From the NCBI RefSeq assembly GCF_016086655.4, contig NC_052135.2, forward strand, positions 47,665,671-47,729,670: a stretch of 64,000 nucleotides of DNA, read 5' to 3'. The first letter of the stretch is position 1; each line of letters opens with the position of its first letter. Made by a program: the position numbers and the translations under genes. Source of the DNA: Lepeophtheirus salmonis. Its lineage: Eukaryota; Arthropoda; Copepoda; Siphonostomatoida; Caligidae. The notes below the pieces were generated by a model, which was not told the origin of the DNA, did no database searches, and saw nothing but the letters and a program-made list of their open reading frames with translations. Positions 48,577-61,099 of the stretch are shown here, one piece after another.

Positions 48577-51500
48577 ATTTATATACAACTAATAATGAAA
48601 TAGGAGATGTTTTCAAATTGGTCACAAAATCATGAGAAGTAAATACAAAAGGAGGACTATTGGTTCATTCTACATATGTTTTATTGGTTGTTTGTAGTTC
48701 TTCGTCTTCGGTTTTTTCTACGATACTTTGATCTTTTTATACGTTTGAAAAACGTCTTTTAAAAAACGCGGATTCTAAATATTTTTCCATGATAGCTACA
48801 TTGCTTTTGTTCAATTACTTATAATTCTATATAACTTGGAAGAATATAATCATTAGCAGATCCAATTTTTAGTTCGATTCTTGTAATAATTATTACAGGT
48901 ACATATAATAACTAATATTCCATGTTTCACTTTTCATGAGGCTTATTCATTTCTCAAATGATAAATGATACTCAATTTCCAATACATCATTTGAAAATGG
49001 TAGTTTTTATAATAATATATATGTTGTAACATAGTATCTAAAGATATTAGTTTTCCTATTGTAACTCTGAGTAAAAAAACCAATTTTACACTCTCAATCG
49101 ATTAATTTGTTAAAAATAACATTTAACGAATTAATCGAGTATAAATCTAAATTAAGAATACATTCTTCATTTTTATAGTAATAATATGGATTTTTTCTTC
49201 TGCTTAATTATCTTTTTTGCAAATAATTAATACATTGACAAGTAGAGAAAAAGATGGAAAAATGAAATTGGAGAGCTTGTTATTGTAAGTTTGTACATAT
49301 ATACATAAAATTGTCTAAACGTAAGCCTTTTTTACCGAAAAGGCATTGTGATTGTACTTCTATTAAATAGTTATATTAGTTTTCATGTTGCATCATTATT
49401 CTGGAAGTAGTTTACTTTGGATTAAACTTATTCAAAAAAAAAAAATTATTAAAAGAATATAGACTTTTATTGTTATGATATGTAAAACTTTTTAGCCTTT
49501 AAATAATAACTATAAAGCCATCTGTAAAAATCTAAGAATGAATTTTCGTTAACATTATGCTTTTGGAAATTTGACCATTTTATTTAATAGCTAGAATTGA
49601 CACTCGGTCGAGTGTAAAACTCCAGCTTAAAGTATTTTCCCTAAAAATTAACAGTTATTTGATTGTTGTATCTCAATTTGTTCAAAAGTAATGGTATATT
49701 TGCATTTTTAACGTTCTGTGTGAAAACTTATTGACTTCTTATTGTCAACATAAATAAACGTCCCGCAAAGATTATTTTATCAGAATCGGTCCGTAACCTT
49801 TTCCGTAATATTACTTACAGCTAGACCAATCGAGGTAAAAACATAAAATCCGTTGAATATTGAATCAAGATAAAAGGAGTTGTAAGGTAGTATTTTTCCC
49901 ACGTTCAAGGCTGAGTGTTTTACATTCTTATTTAACTAGTAGTGTTTCATTGATATATATGTTCGACACATTCATTTTTAATCTATTCTGGTTTCGATTT
50001 TTTTTATGGTTAATCAACAAATTATCAAAAAAAAAAAAAAAAAAAAATAAGGAATGTTTCGTATTGTCACATTTAAGGCAAAACTGTGTATTGCTCAGAA
50101 AATAAAATTAGTAAATAATGAATTTAAAATAAACACTGGTATTGTGGTCAAAACTACCATATTCGAGACCGAATCTTTTTTTAGGATTTAAGCAAGACTT
50201 TACTATTACTTTAAGATCACGTCCACACGGAAATGTTTTCTTAAGAAGCCGCTACATTTTGTTCGTTTTGGCTCTGCATCCACACGAGGTCGGTGTTTTA
50301 TTTAATCTAAAACGATATTTTTTGAAAACCCTGTTTACACATAAAATGACTTGTCCAATCAACTTGAGCAAACTGTAACTTTGATGATTATAACATGGTG
50401 ATTTATTTTCCTTTCTAAAAATTATTTCTAACAGAGCTGGATTTTGTATTTCACTATTCCTTTTGATTTTTATGAAGTTAAAGGAGGCAGATAAATATAA
50501 TATCGTATATAAATCCACCCATTATTATTTTCTCTATTCTATAACTTTGTTCCTCACATATATGTATTAATAAATAAGTCTCCAATATGTGGTATTTTTA
50601 GATGTTTATCGGTATAATCTTTGGGGTAGGTGAAAATCCTCTGCATGGAATCTCTATCATTATCAAGTCAATACAAATTTGAATTTTTCCTTTTTCAAGA
50701 TTTTTTTTTCTTCTATCAATGACATAAATATATATTCTTCATACATTGTTTGATGGATTTTAAATTTTTTGCAAAAATAAAGGCATTTTATATAAATATG
50801 TTCTACCTACTAAATGTTGATGACTTTATTGAATGTTATTTCTTAGAAATGAGTGCCTGTTCTTTCTAAAAAAGTTTAATAAGGTCTATTTAAGGAAATT
50901 AAGGTAATATGAGTTGATCATCTACTTATTTTGATTAAAGTAAAACCCGTTTTTATATAGACATAATTGGATATTATAACTACTTATATTACATGTTACA
51001 GTCCTTTTTTTCTCCAAACATGTTTAGAACACATTAATAATTCTGATTATCTCAATTATACGTAATTATTTTTCCTTTCACAAATTAAGTACATTGTAAC
51101 TACATCTCAAATAATTATATCAAGTATTTCCATAGCCGGATCACTATACACTTATAAAACTTGGGAAATAGCTAATTAAAAAAACTTCCTCAAGTATAAA
51201 ATACTTAGATTTTAAGCAACCAACCTATATCCAAAATGCTAATATGAAGATTTTTCCAACTACTCAGATTTTTTTTCTTTTTAATCTCCTTCAGTGCTTT
51301 TTTACTCATTAATACTATGTCTAAAAAAATAAGTATTTGAAGGTGTTTTTGCTTAATATAGAAAATAAATAAATTGTAGGCCCCTAACAAAAAAATAAAA
51401 AATAAATAAACTATAGAATAGATTTGGATTCTTCAATTAGTTATTTTCATTTCTATTAATAGATTGGTCTGCTTAATATTTCGAAAATGCTTCTTTCAAA

Positions 51501-52520
51501 GTTAAAAAACTAATCTTATGGTAGGATCCCTTTGAGAAGTCTTATCAGAGCCAAACAAATATCAGAAACCAGAAACTGACTCTAAAGCAGGGGTACTTAA
51601 TTAACGGGTCGTGAGCCATTAGATACTAGAAAATGAAGAAAGTCTAATTTTTTTCTGTTTCAAGTACCGTAGAAACGGTGTTTGATATGGTGGTAATAGT
51701 TCCGGAAAATTTGCCATGAGATTAATCTCTATTTGAAAAAAAAAAAAAAAAAAAAAAAAGAATGGGTAATATCTCGTTTCCTTGATTTTTATTAATGTAC
51801 CACATCAAGTTTCTTTACTATAAGCAAAATACAACAATATTTCATTGTGTTAGGAATAGAAATGACTGGTTTTTCGCTAAAGTAAGGTTTAAAAAAATAT
51901 ATATGTAATGATTCATCTTGTTTCCCAAATCATCCAATATATTCACAGAAATAACTACACAGACTGTTTATAGTATGTGTCTATACTTTATTAAATCTTT
52001 TGGGGTTCATCCAGGGAAGAAATAAAAGTGTTGTTTTTATATATAAAAAACTCGAGGTCATTGGTTTGAGTTCTAAATATAAAACGCTAAGAATGTATTT
52101 AATTTAAGTACTATGACTCAATTTTTTTTTTTTTTCATATCTCCCCCTCTATAAAAAGACTGCATTTTTTCAATTATTTTAGCTTGAATATAATATACAT
52201 AATTTATTTGTTCAAAATTTGGATCTATGTAAAAGTAATAATAACTTATATTTCATCGTGTTGTTCCATAAATAAGTACTTATAAAAGTATCAAGCATTA
52301 TGGCAGTATTCGAGTAAATAATAGTATTGTTTTTTCTCACTATAAATAATCAAAAACTTTCACGAGATAAATAAAAAGTATTATAGAAAAATCAAGGAAC
52401 TATCCAATTCGGAGTAGTAGTAAAGAAACATAGCTAATCGATTAATCATTAAAACGATTATTCCAATAATTAATTAATAATTGAAAGGCAGAATATTTGC
52501 AGATATAAAGAGCATTTGTT
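48577..52520. other. Upstream region of the DPP-like gene, no gene seen
   Basis: This is 5' flank or 5' UTR intron of the peptidase gene. It contains homopolymer A/T tracts (50026-50047, 51739-51759) and CAGGGGTACTTAATTAACGG at 51587, which resembles an hAT transposon end. The open frames at 49860, 50142 and 51205 are short and end in or near poly-A tracts. I see no splice-supported exon. Confidence 0.5.
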
Positions 52521-52526
52521 GCACAT

Positions 52527-53008
52527 GTTCTGAAAAGTTTTCAACCTAACATTTTTCTCAAGTTTTTATTTCATTTTTCAACATTATTCATAACTCTACA
52601 CACTTCTTCCAGCGATGATACCATCTCTTTATACCTTCCAAATAGTATTCAACATTTTCCTCTGCAAAATAATTATTCACGAGACATTTTTTCGCTCAAT
52701 TACTCCGAGTTGGATTAACTTAGACGCGTCAAATTTTAACACAACAAACCTTTATATGTCTAATATTGCTTGAATCTCTTTAAAAGTTACATTTCTCAAA
52801 CAAATATTTAATAACATCTCGACACTTAATTGTTTCATTTTTCACAAAAACGCTCACGTCAAGTCACTCAAACGACTGTAACATGATAACTGTGGCTCCG
52901 AAATGGATGAAACTTTGTTGAGTAACTCCCAACACATACAAGATGGATGACTAGTATTGACTCACAAGTGATACCATCTTCATATTGAGGTTAAAAAATT
53001 TTCAGACC
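52527..53008 (-). mobile_element. Non-autonomous mariner element with inverted ends
   Basis: The left end GTTCTGAAAAGTTTTCAACC is mirrored by the inverse of the right end, GGTCTGAAAATTTTTTAACC. Inside on the minus strand is NVEYYLEGIKRWYHRWKKCV, the C-terminal signature of DD34D mariners (normally YYxxGIxxLxxRWxKCI). Upstream remnants read ICLRNVTFKEIQAILDI (N-terminal region), and all catalytic blocks are gone. At about 480 bp with both ends, it is a deletion derivative that would depend on another copy's enzyme. Confidence 0.8.
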
Positions 53009-56000
53009 ACCTTTGCATTGTCAATTTTCATATTATATGAAAATTGTAATTTGTATAATTTGTATTTTTCAAAACCTGTAGTTGCACTATAACACCAGGC
53101 ATTCTTAATTATTTATAATTTATTTCGTATCGATCAGATAAAATTACTTATGTATTTTACAACTTGATGTTACAATAGAACTATTGTTTTTGTAATTATT
53201 TATTATTATTTCATTATACAGCCATAAATTACACCATTATCCGACATCTAACGCAATATCAATCATTTTATAATGTTTAAATAATTGTCCGTCAATTTCT
53301 TATTTTAAAATGTTTCTGCCATTTTTCTTGTATTTAAACTTGTACATTCTGCTAGTACAAATTACAAGTTGTAGACAACATTTATAATTTTTTTAAATTT
53401 CATGGATCACAAGGAAGAAATTTAGGACCAATGTTCAGATACTAGTATTGTAACACAATCATTATTTTCAAATTGTTTCCGGTACAAAAATATTAGCTTT
53501 AAAACAAAAATATAATACAACTTTTTTGTTAAAGACCATTACTTACAAGGCTGCTCAAAGAATTTTTGTTTCGAGTTACGTCATCAACTGGCCCATGATT
53601 TTAGTGAAGCAATATTTTAAATTTTTATTAAAACTGTACTTGTAACTCAATTACATATAAAAATAATAAGAACAATAGTAAAACTTAATCAATTATACAT
53701 TATATGTTAATTAAATCTTGCTAAATATAATTATTCAATTTTTTATTTACAAATGATTAACTAATTACAAATGTATATATCTATATTCATAATTTTAAGG
53801 AGTAAATTCTTCATTGAAAACGCTTCATCCCATTTTTGGGAGGGGTGATATAGTTTAATTTGCTTTAAAAAAGTCTAAATTACACTATGCACCCATTAAC
53901 TATGGACTATGAGCCACACAAGACCGATAAAATATCCATAAAAATAAGTATTTTTGATGAAGAGTTGATAATTACGTGCGTAAATAGTATATAATTTGCT
54001 TAAGGGTTATAATTTAATGAGAAGAATAAGAAACACTTATTAATGATTTATTTCATTAAATAAAATAGGTACTATTATTGAGCATTTTCACTCACGTCAT
54101 AAAAATATCATAATTGAAGGCGAAACTTTCCTAGGTGTCCATAATATATGTAATAAACTACATAAACAAGAAAAAATTCTAACTAACCTTGATAAAACTT
54201 TAGTACATGGCTTAAAAAAAAACTTAACACATGCATTGAATACTACTTTATGCCGATGAAAAAAAGTGATATTTTAATTAATGCTATGTTAAAATAAAAT
54301 TAATATTTGAGGAATATATTTGTGAGATGAAATAAGGTTTAAGTCCTTTTATTTGTTGGTCTTATTTTGACATCCAAATACACGCCAACAGCTCATTATT
54401 TCCTTAATATTAATGGATTTTTTTTTTTTTTTCTGGTTGTGAGTTAAAGAAGGACTAACACTTGTAACTCCAACAAATCATTAGTGTTACTCTCCGTCTT
54501 TCATAAACACCCACAATAGAAGTTACTTTAAATTCAGAGTTATTTCTTCAAGAATAATGATAACAGCTTTGAAAAAACCAATAATCAGATTGTCAACTAA
54601 AAATCAAAAATTTGCACGTATTGAATTCATATTTTATACAACTTTAAAGATAATTAGCGCATACCTTTATCTGCATATCTATATCAATGATACTGATTTG
54701 TTGATAGCACTTTTGTGTATAGAAAAAAAATGCAACAGAAAGGAAACATTCTTATGGGGATAAGTTAAAATAGTTGCTATATACACAGTAATTAACAATT
54801 TTTTATAAGCATAAATCACATATTTATTTTATTTGCGTACATGGTACTACTACCTGAGGAGAATATGTTATTAAATACAAGTGAAGCAAAGTAACTAATT
54901 AAACAAGATGTAATATCAATTGTTTGCAAATAATACACACGAACAAAAATGTGAATTTTACTATTAAAAGCGAAAAATATATGTACACAACAAATATGCA
55001 AAAATAAAGGATTTTTAAATGAAAATTTGCAAAAAAAAAGGTATAATCATTTTGTATGTTAACTGCAATAAAAAGTAAACTTAATGCTAATGAAAAAGCT
55101 TTAATTGCAGTAAACTTTATTTTTAACATTTCAACTGAATATTTTAAGTTAAAAATGTGTATTAAAAGTTTTGGATTGATTATTTCGCTCTATTTTCTAC
55201 AAAGATCTCTTATTCTAGGGAAAATTACTTTAACAAAGAATATGGCCCCTTAGGCCATTTTGGTAAAATAGAAGTCATTGTAAGATTTTTTAAACGTATT
55301 GTATTGTGGCTTTTTATTTACAAGATCTATTTTTGTTTTTATGTGTATTCATTATTTGCACTGTTTTTGTAGAATATAAATAAATTATTTTAATCAAAAA
55401 AAAAGTCATTTTAATTATAATTTTATGTTGGATTTGTTATATTTATATTTGGTTATCATTAAAAAATATTATTCAACTTGCCATTCATAGTTTAAAAAAT
55501 TTACAAAATAGTACTTGATGATTTTAGGTTTTCCTGCAATATCAAACATAACTTAGCAAAATCTAACCCAATTTGAAGTTATTGTTGTTGAAAAGAAAAG
55601 CAATATTACCTTAGATCCCTAACATTTTATGTCCAATAAAATGACATGTACTACGTAAAAAAGGCTTGATATGCCTCAAACTATGCAATAATTCGTTTTT
55701 TATAGTTCTAAGCAGATTTTTTTCTATAGGATAAAACTTAAAATCGGGGCAGTCTTATGTGTATTGCTAATAGTTTAAAAAAAGTTAAATTAGTAGCTCT
55801 TAACCGAATACTTAATCACAACAACTTTAGCATCCGAATTTTAAGTAATAAAAAACAAATTTTATTAATAAATAGCCTATTAAGGTTTTACTATTTGTTC
55901 AATTTTTTTATTATTGCTTTTTTATTTTAAAACAAAGCATAAATCAAAGGTATATACATGAAAGTATTTATGACAGTTATAAAAGTTGTCTTCGCCTAAC

Positions 56001-57109
56001 TATCAATCACTACACTTAACATACATATGTATTATATGCATGTATGCTTTTTCAAGGAGGGCTCTTGAAGGTGGTGTAGATCCTCTCAAAAGGTTTATTC
56101 GACAGAAAGGAACATGGAATCGACTAATTGTACACTTATTTATTTATTAATGTTGTTTAAGTCTTGCTTCCACTTAAAAAAAAATATTTTGCAATATGTT
56201 ATTTTTTTGTTTTTATAGTAAAATATCAATCAATTAACGGAATTTTCAATTTATTTTCATGTTTTTTGTTGCTAAATACTTTAGAAAGGGAACGGACTAT
56301 TCACATAAAAAATAAATAATATATGCTTGAAGACTAAACCACGGAAACGGTTAGCCAGACCAATAAACAGCAAATACTTCAGCTGATGTTCAGTTGGTAA
56401 CTATAATGAATTTTGAAAACAATTTATTTGTAAAAACATTCTTTTCTACTAAAAAGAAAATCTGAGAAATGGTCAAAATATGATTGAAAAGGTTTATGGG
56501 CAATTTTGTAAATAAATAACTACCATTTAATTTAATACATTAATCAATAAATATTTGGTACATTAGGGAATATTGAAAAACAACTGTTAAATTGAGACAA
56601 ACACCAAATAAAAACTTGTAGATAGCATATTCTACAAGTTGTTATAAGAATTAGATGTTAAATGAAAAATTTACAGTGTCATGAAGAGGACAATCCAATA
56701 ATTGAGTATTCCTTAATATCAACCTATGGAAAGGGTAAAGTTTGACTTTTTGAATGAAATTTATTCATTGACAAGCATTCTTTAGCACAATTAAAAGTTC
56801 AAATACCTAAAGGTGTATTACAGGTTATTCCATAATCAATAATAACTGCAATCAATCAAAATGAATTAATTGTTTTATTTGAGTAAAAAAATGAGAATTG
56901 TTGTAATTGAATGGGGTGTTATAAATTGAAACTTGTACACAATCTCAATTTGAACATAACATATATATCTAAATATAAACTCTATCCAATAAAAAATCTA
57001 TAAACCTAGGTGGAAACAACAATGGAGAAATGCAAAAAACTAAATGAATATTCCCTCAAAAGAGTTGAAACCTGTTAATGATTATATATTTATAAAACTG
57101 AGTTCTTAT
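53009..57109. other. AT-rich region without recognisable genes
   Basis: It holds poly-A/T runs and short open frames (54557, 54816, 54899, 55056) overlapping on both strands, which argues for chance openness. A weak inverted arrangement of AAAGTAAACTT and AAGTTTACTGC lies near 55070-55130. No splice pairs or protein families were seen. Confidence 0.5.
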
Positions 57110-57540
57110 TTTCTCTCTCCTCCACTCCTAGCTATGGTCACTAGTAGGAATAATTATCACAAAAATTAAACCACTCTTTCCTCTTCAAGGATTTTCTTTG
57201 ACGACAAAAGGCAAACTGCGGGATTTTTTTATATTTTTTTTTACTCCGGTGTTTGTGAGAATAAGGAAAGCGGCCTCAATTCCTTTTATTCCCCCCACTC
57301 TTGATGTGTGTGTTTTTTTTTCAGAGCGAGTGGTTAACACAAAACGTAAGGCCGAGAATTACGCGCTATCCTCCCTTAAAAACCAAAACTTAATGTATAA
57401 AAGGGCGCAACAACTTGATGTTCAAAAAGGAAAAGCCTTAAAAGAAAATCATTGCTCTATGTCTCTGTTGATGAATTGGTGGGTGATTCTTAGCATGATT
57501 ACGTCGTCAAAGGGAATTAATTGTACCTCATGAGGATTTT
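57110..57540. other. Compositional island, possible promoter or 5' exon
   Basis: This stretch is richer in G+C than its surroundings and starts with pyrimidine-rich CTCTCTCCTCCACTCC. It contains an open frame (57198-57533, plus) of 111 codons including NTKRKAENYALSSLKNQ and MYKRAQQLDVQKGKALKE, longer than any other unexplained frame in the upstream region. On the minus strand a TATA-like TTTTATACATTAAG lies near 57390-57405. It is 8.6 kb upstream of the peptidase ATG on the same strand, so it might be that gene's promoter and first exon, or a separate small gene. Nothing in the sequence settles this. Confidence 0.25.
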
Positions 57541-58435
57541 CTTTTTTTCATTATCATAGTTATTTTTATATACCCGTCTTTAGAAGGATCAAATGATCAC
57601 ACAATGGTTCAAGTATCCTCATAGGAATAGGGTTATTATTATTTTATATATTGATGCATCCCTCGTTAAAATAGTTGGTACAATAATATATATATCTAAT
57701 TAGTGACGTGTCACATGCTCAATTATTCTGTTCAAGTATTTCCGAATAGAGTACTACCTTGACATACAGTAGAGGAAATAATTATTTGAACATTTTCCGA
57801 TATTGTAAATATCCCTAATAATACAGATTTTGTATGGGAGTTCCAAACAATATTTTATATATTCATACATGGGACACAATTTAAAAAGTTTGATAAACAC
57901 TACATACTTTAATAAGTGAATAAAAAAAAAAATTACAAGGATTAATGTCAAAACAGAGCAAGATAGATGATTTTATCATAAAATAAAAATTGATTCGTAA
58001 GTAGTACCATACAGTGCATACCCATTACTGATTTTTCTATCTCAGACACAAGATTGTATATATAGTTCAAAACAAGTTGTAAACGTTGTTTTTTTTGTGA
58101 TATTTGCTATATGTCGAAAACTAAGTAAGTGAAACAGGCCGGTTTAGCTAGTTTCTATTATACCTGTATAACAAATATTACAGATATTGTATTCATTTGT
58201 CACTCAACTACCTTTTATATAAATTATGAGGTTGCTTATGAATGTACATAAATGAACCTTTAAAAAAGAAGATTGCTTTTATATTTATTTTACATACAAA
58301 TGTTTCCTTTCCAAGGCAAACAAAATATATTACCCACATATTTCCATTCCATAATTACATCTCATTATCTCTGAAACAAGCTGAGGGCATATATAAAAAT
58401 GTAACTAACATCTAGTGTTGTAAATCATTAGAATT
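57541..58435. other. AT-rich region without recognisable genes
   Basis: I see nothing beyond short AT-driven frames such as 57754-57951 (minus). Confidence 0.5.
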
Positions 58436-58439
58436 TTCA

Positions 58440-58980
58440 GTAAGTGAAAAAGTAAACCAAAAATTAAGATGGCAAAACTGACAATTTGAGGAATGTTTTG
58501 GAGGAGATCAGCTTATTTCTCCTGACGTTTCATTAGATTCGATATAAGTAGCTATGAGATGAAAAAAATAAACAAGAGTCCTACTCCGTATCAAGTAAAG
58601 ACATCAGTAGGAATACTCTGAGACAAGCAAAGTCTTACACTTATAATTCTTTATAAATCCTTAGAATTAATCTCCTTCATTATGAGTATTGTTGACAGTA
58701 TCGGCTGCAGCAAAAAAAGTTAAAAATATACAAAAAAACCATCTTTTGAAGTGACCCCTATTCACCTGATGTAACCCATCAGACTTAACTTTTTGGGTGT
58801 ATGTTGAGTCCAAGGCCTACACCGTCTGTCACCCAAATATCAAATATCAGCAATTTCAAGGACACTGTCAACCAGCACTGGGATGGCACGTCTGAGGACC
58901 ACAACCACAATAGATGCAAGGTCTTCCGTGGCCACCTGGAAGACAGCATTGCTGCCAAGTAGGGCTACATTGATGCTTAG
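58440..58980 (+). mobile_element. Internally deleted mariner-like element (dispersed repeat copy D plus transposase tail)
   Basis: The first part (58450-58625) is a copy of the dispersed repeat seen at 25060-25210: AACCAAAAATTAAGATGG, GGAGGAGATCAGCTTATT, CCTGACGTTTCATTAGATTC and GTAGCTATGAG before AAATAAACA. About 130 bases later begins a transposase C-terminus: PYSPDVTHQT, then SNFKDTVNQHWDGTSEDHNH and CKVFRGHLEDSIAAK, stop, GYID. This is the usual mariner SPDLNP..W..M..C..FR.RL tail. The N-terminal and catalytic middle parts are gone. This copy links the dispersed repeat to a mariner-like family. The ends are approximate. Confidence 0.75.
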
Positions 58981-59049
58981 GGTAGCCAAGACATCATATT
59001 AGTTCTTTTTTTTATTAACAAACCCCAGTACAGCTGGTTGCTGGAATAC

Positions 59050-60880
59050 ATCTTGATAAATTTCTAGATTGAAAGTGTAAAGATTTTTTCGCCGCACCCG
59101 GGAAGTGAAAGACGACAAAAGTGAAAAATTTGGGTTCTTAATGTCATTTTCATTTTGTTCTAAAAATATTATCAAATTTAATGGAGATACAAGATTTTAT
59201 AAAATTAAGTATTGTACACTAGATGTATATTTTCAACAATATTGCTCTAATTTGGCTCAAATCATAAGTATTATTTTTCTAAGAATGTTGCAAGTAAATA
59301 AATGTTACATATTTGAGATTTGAGTGGTAGAATTGAAGAAAATCAAACATATATCTGAGCGTAATATTCAGTACCAAGAAAATAAATTACATCATCATTA
59401 TGACAAAAATACAAAATAAAGCATGACAAAAAGGAAATTTTTTTTTCTAATATGGTTGAAAAATATGTTTTTAATCTAAAAACATCCTGTTTCTTGATTT
59501 AACTCGATAATTTTTAAGGAACTAGATGAAAAAATATTTTTTTCTGTATTTTTTTTACAAATTTTCTAATTAAAACACGTCAATGTTGGACCTTTTTTCT
59601 GGAGGATGGAAAGTTATTTCTGTATAAGACGAATAAAGTGCAAGATATAAAATATCCAACAATAACAAAATTTTAACTTTAGCGATTAGATTATATTCTA
59701 ATATACATATAACAAGGGTCAGAATCTTCAATAAAAAGGATGTTGCAAACGGTGGAAAGATTTGAATAAATCTTTGATGCATACATAACTCATTAAGATG
59801 AATATGCTTAGATGACTTAGGATTGAGTATACGAGTACAAATGTGTTCATCTAAATCCGCAAATACTTATGATTATATATATATGTACATATATATTATG
59901 AAAATATAATATTAAAGCACTTTCCATATTCATTGTATGTTGAAAAATGAATACATTCTTGAAAGGAAATCGATCAATAACATTATTCCCATACATAATA
60001 CATGCGTACATTTTTATGTAGATATACCGTACTTATGTATGTAGTCGTCCAACTACCTTGCGCAGCATCCTCTAAAAGTAAGTTCAACATATTAATAATG
60101 TATGACCCCCACGAAATTATACATGAATAATATTATGTGTATGTAACTGGTGGACTTTTTTATTTATTTGAAATTGAGATAAAGTTTAAGCGATATCCCT
60201 TACGTATTGCTCGACAGTTTGTAAAATAAAAATAATAAAATTAATTATTTTTTGCATCCAGGGTTAATTACGTCAGATTTCGTTTTGCAACATTTCCTTC
60301 AGTCTTTGTCATATTTAGTTTTGTTTTTAATTCGTCAAGAGAAGAAACTTAATGTTTAAGTTTGATGAATCATTCAAAAAATTTGTTTTGATTCGTCTTT
60401 GTATCGTAATTGTCATACAAAAATCGTTAAATAATACATTTTGTCTAGTCCTAGCTGACAAAATTGATAGTTCTGATAATTTCTTGTCTTCAGTCATATT
60501 TGGAAATGGTATTTTTTTTTAAAGAAACACATTTCTTTTTCCTGCACTCTACAAAAGTCCCATAACTAGTCATTTGTAATCAAGGTTAAGTAAATGTGTG
60601 AAGATAACATATGTAAATTTTTGGCTGTTTAAATAATCATTTGAACTGACTTGTCTTCCTTTTCCATTGAGTCTATTCTTAAGTTTAAGTATCAAAATAT
60701 CCCAATAAATATTTTTAGACTTAAATTAGGTATATTTCGTGTTTGAGAGAACACCTTGCACAATATTGAATAAATACGTAAGAAATATTTTTTTAATAAT
60801 TAGTTGTACCAATTAGCATCATTATGGATTTTTGAAAAATATATCTTTATTAATAAAGCAAAATTTGTCTGTGGAGGACT
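59050..60880. other. AT-rich region without recognisable genes
   Basis: It contains an open frame at 59105-59323 and one at 59570-59782 (minus) with AT-driven composition. An AT/GTAC-type palindromic run lies near 59875-59900. Nothing else was identified. Confidence 0.5.
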
Positions 60881-60891
60881 CATTTTTAATC

Positions 60892-61046
60892 ACGAACGTG
60901 TACAGATAAAGCTTAGCGCTTTATATTAAAAAAGAAACAGGGAGTACAAATATATTTAATGAATTTGAGTTAAGATGAAGTTTAGCTACGAGTGTGTGTA
61001 GCTAAAGCTCAGTGCGTCCTATTAAAAAAGGAAAGGAAAGGGAGTA
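60892..61046 (+). repeat. Two diverged tandem copies, about 96-bp period
   Basis: Copy 1 (60892-60946) has GATAAAGCTTAGCGC, then TATTAAAAAAGAAACAGGGA before GTA. Copy 2 (60988-61046) has GCTAAAGCTCAGTGCGTCC, then TATTAAAAAAGGAAAGGAAA and GGGAGTA. The shared word order over about 55 bases supports a local duplication. A G9 run follows at 61282-61290. Confidence 0.6.
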
Positions 61047-61099
61047 TATTCTATATTATTAATAAAAAAAGGGTTTGTATTTTTGTCTTTTTATCGACG

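Noticed and set aside
54816..55253. Overlapping frames on both strands
   Set aside because: Openness on both strands is explained by low complexity. The hint of an inverted repeat is too imperfect to call.
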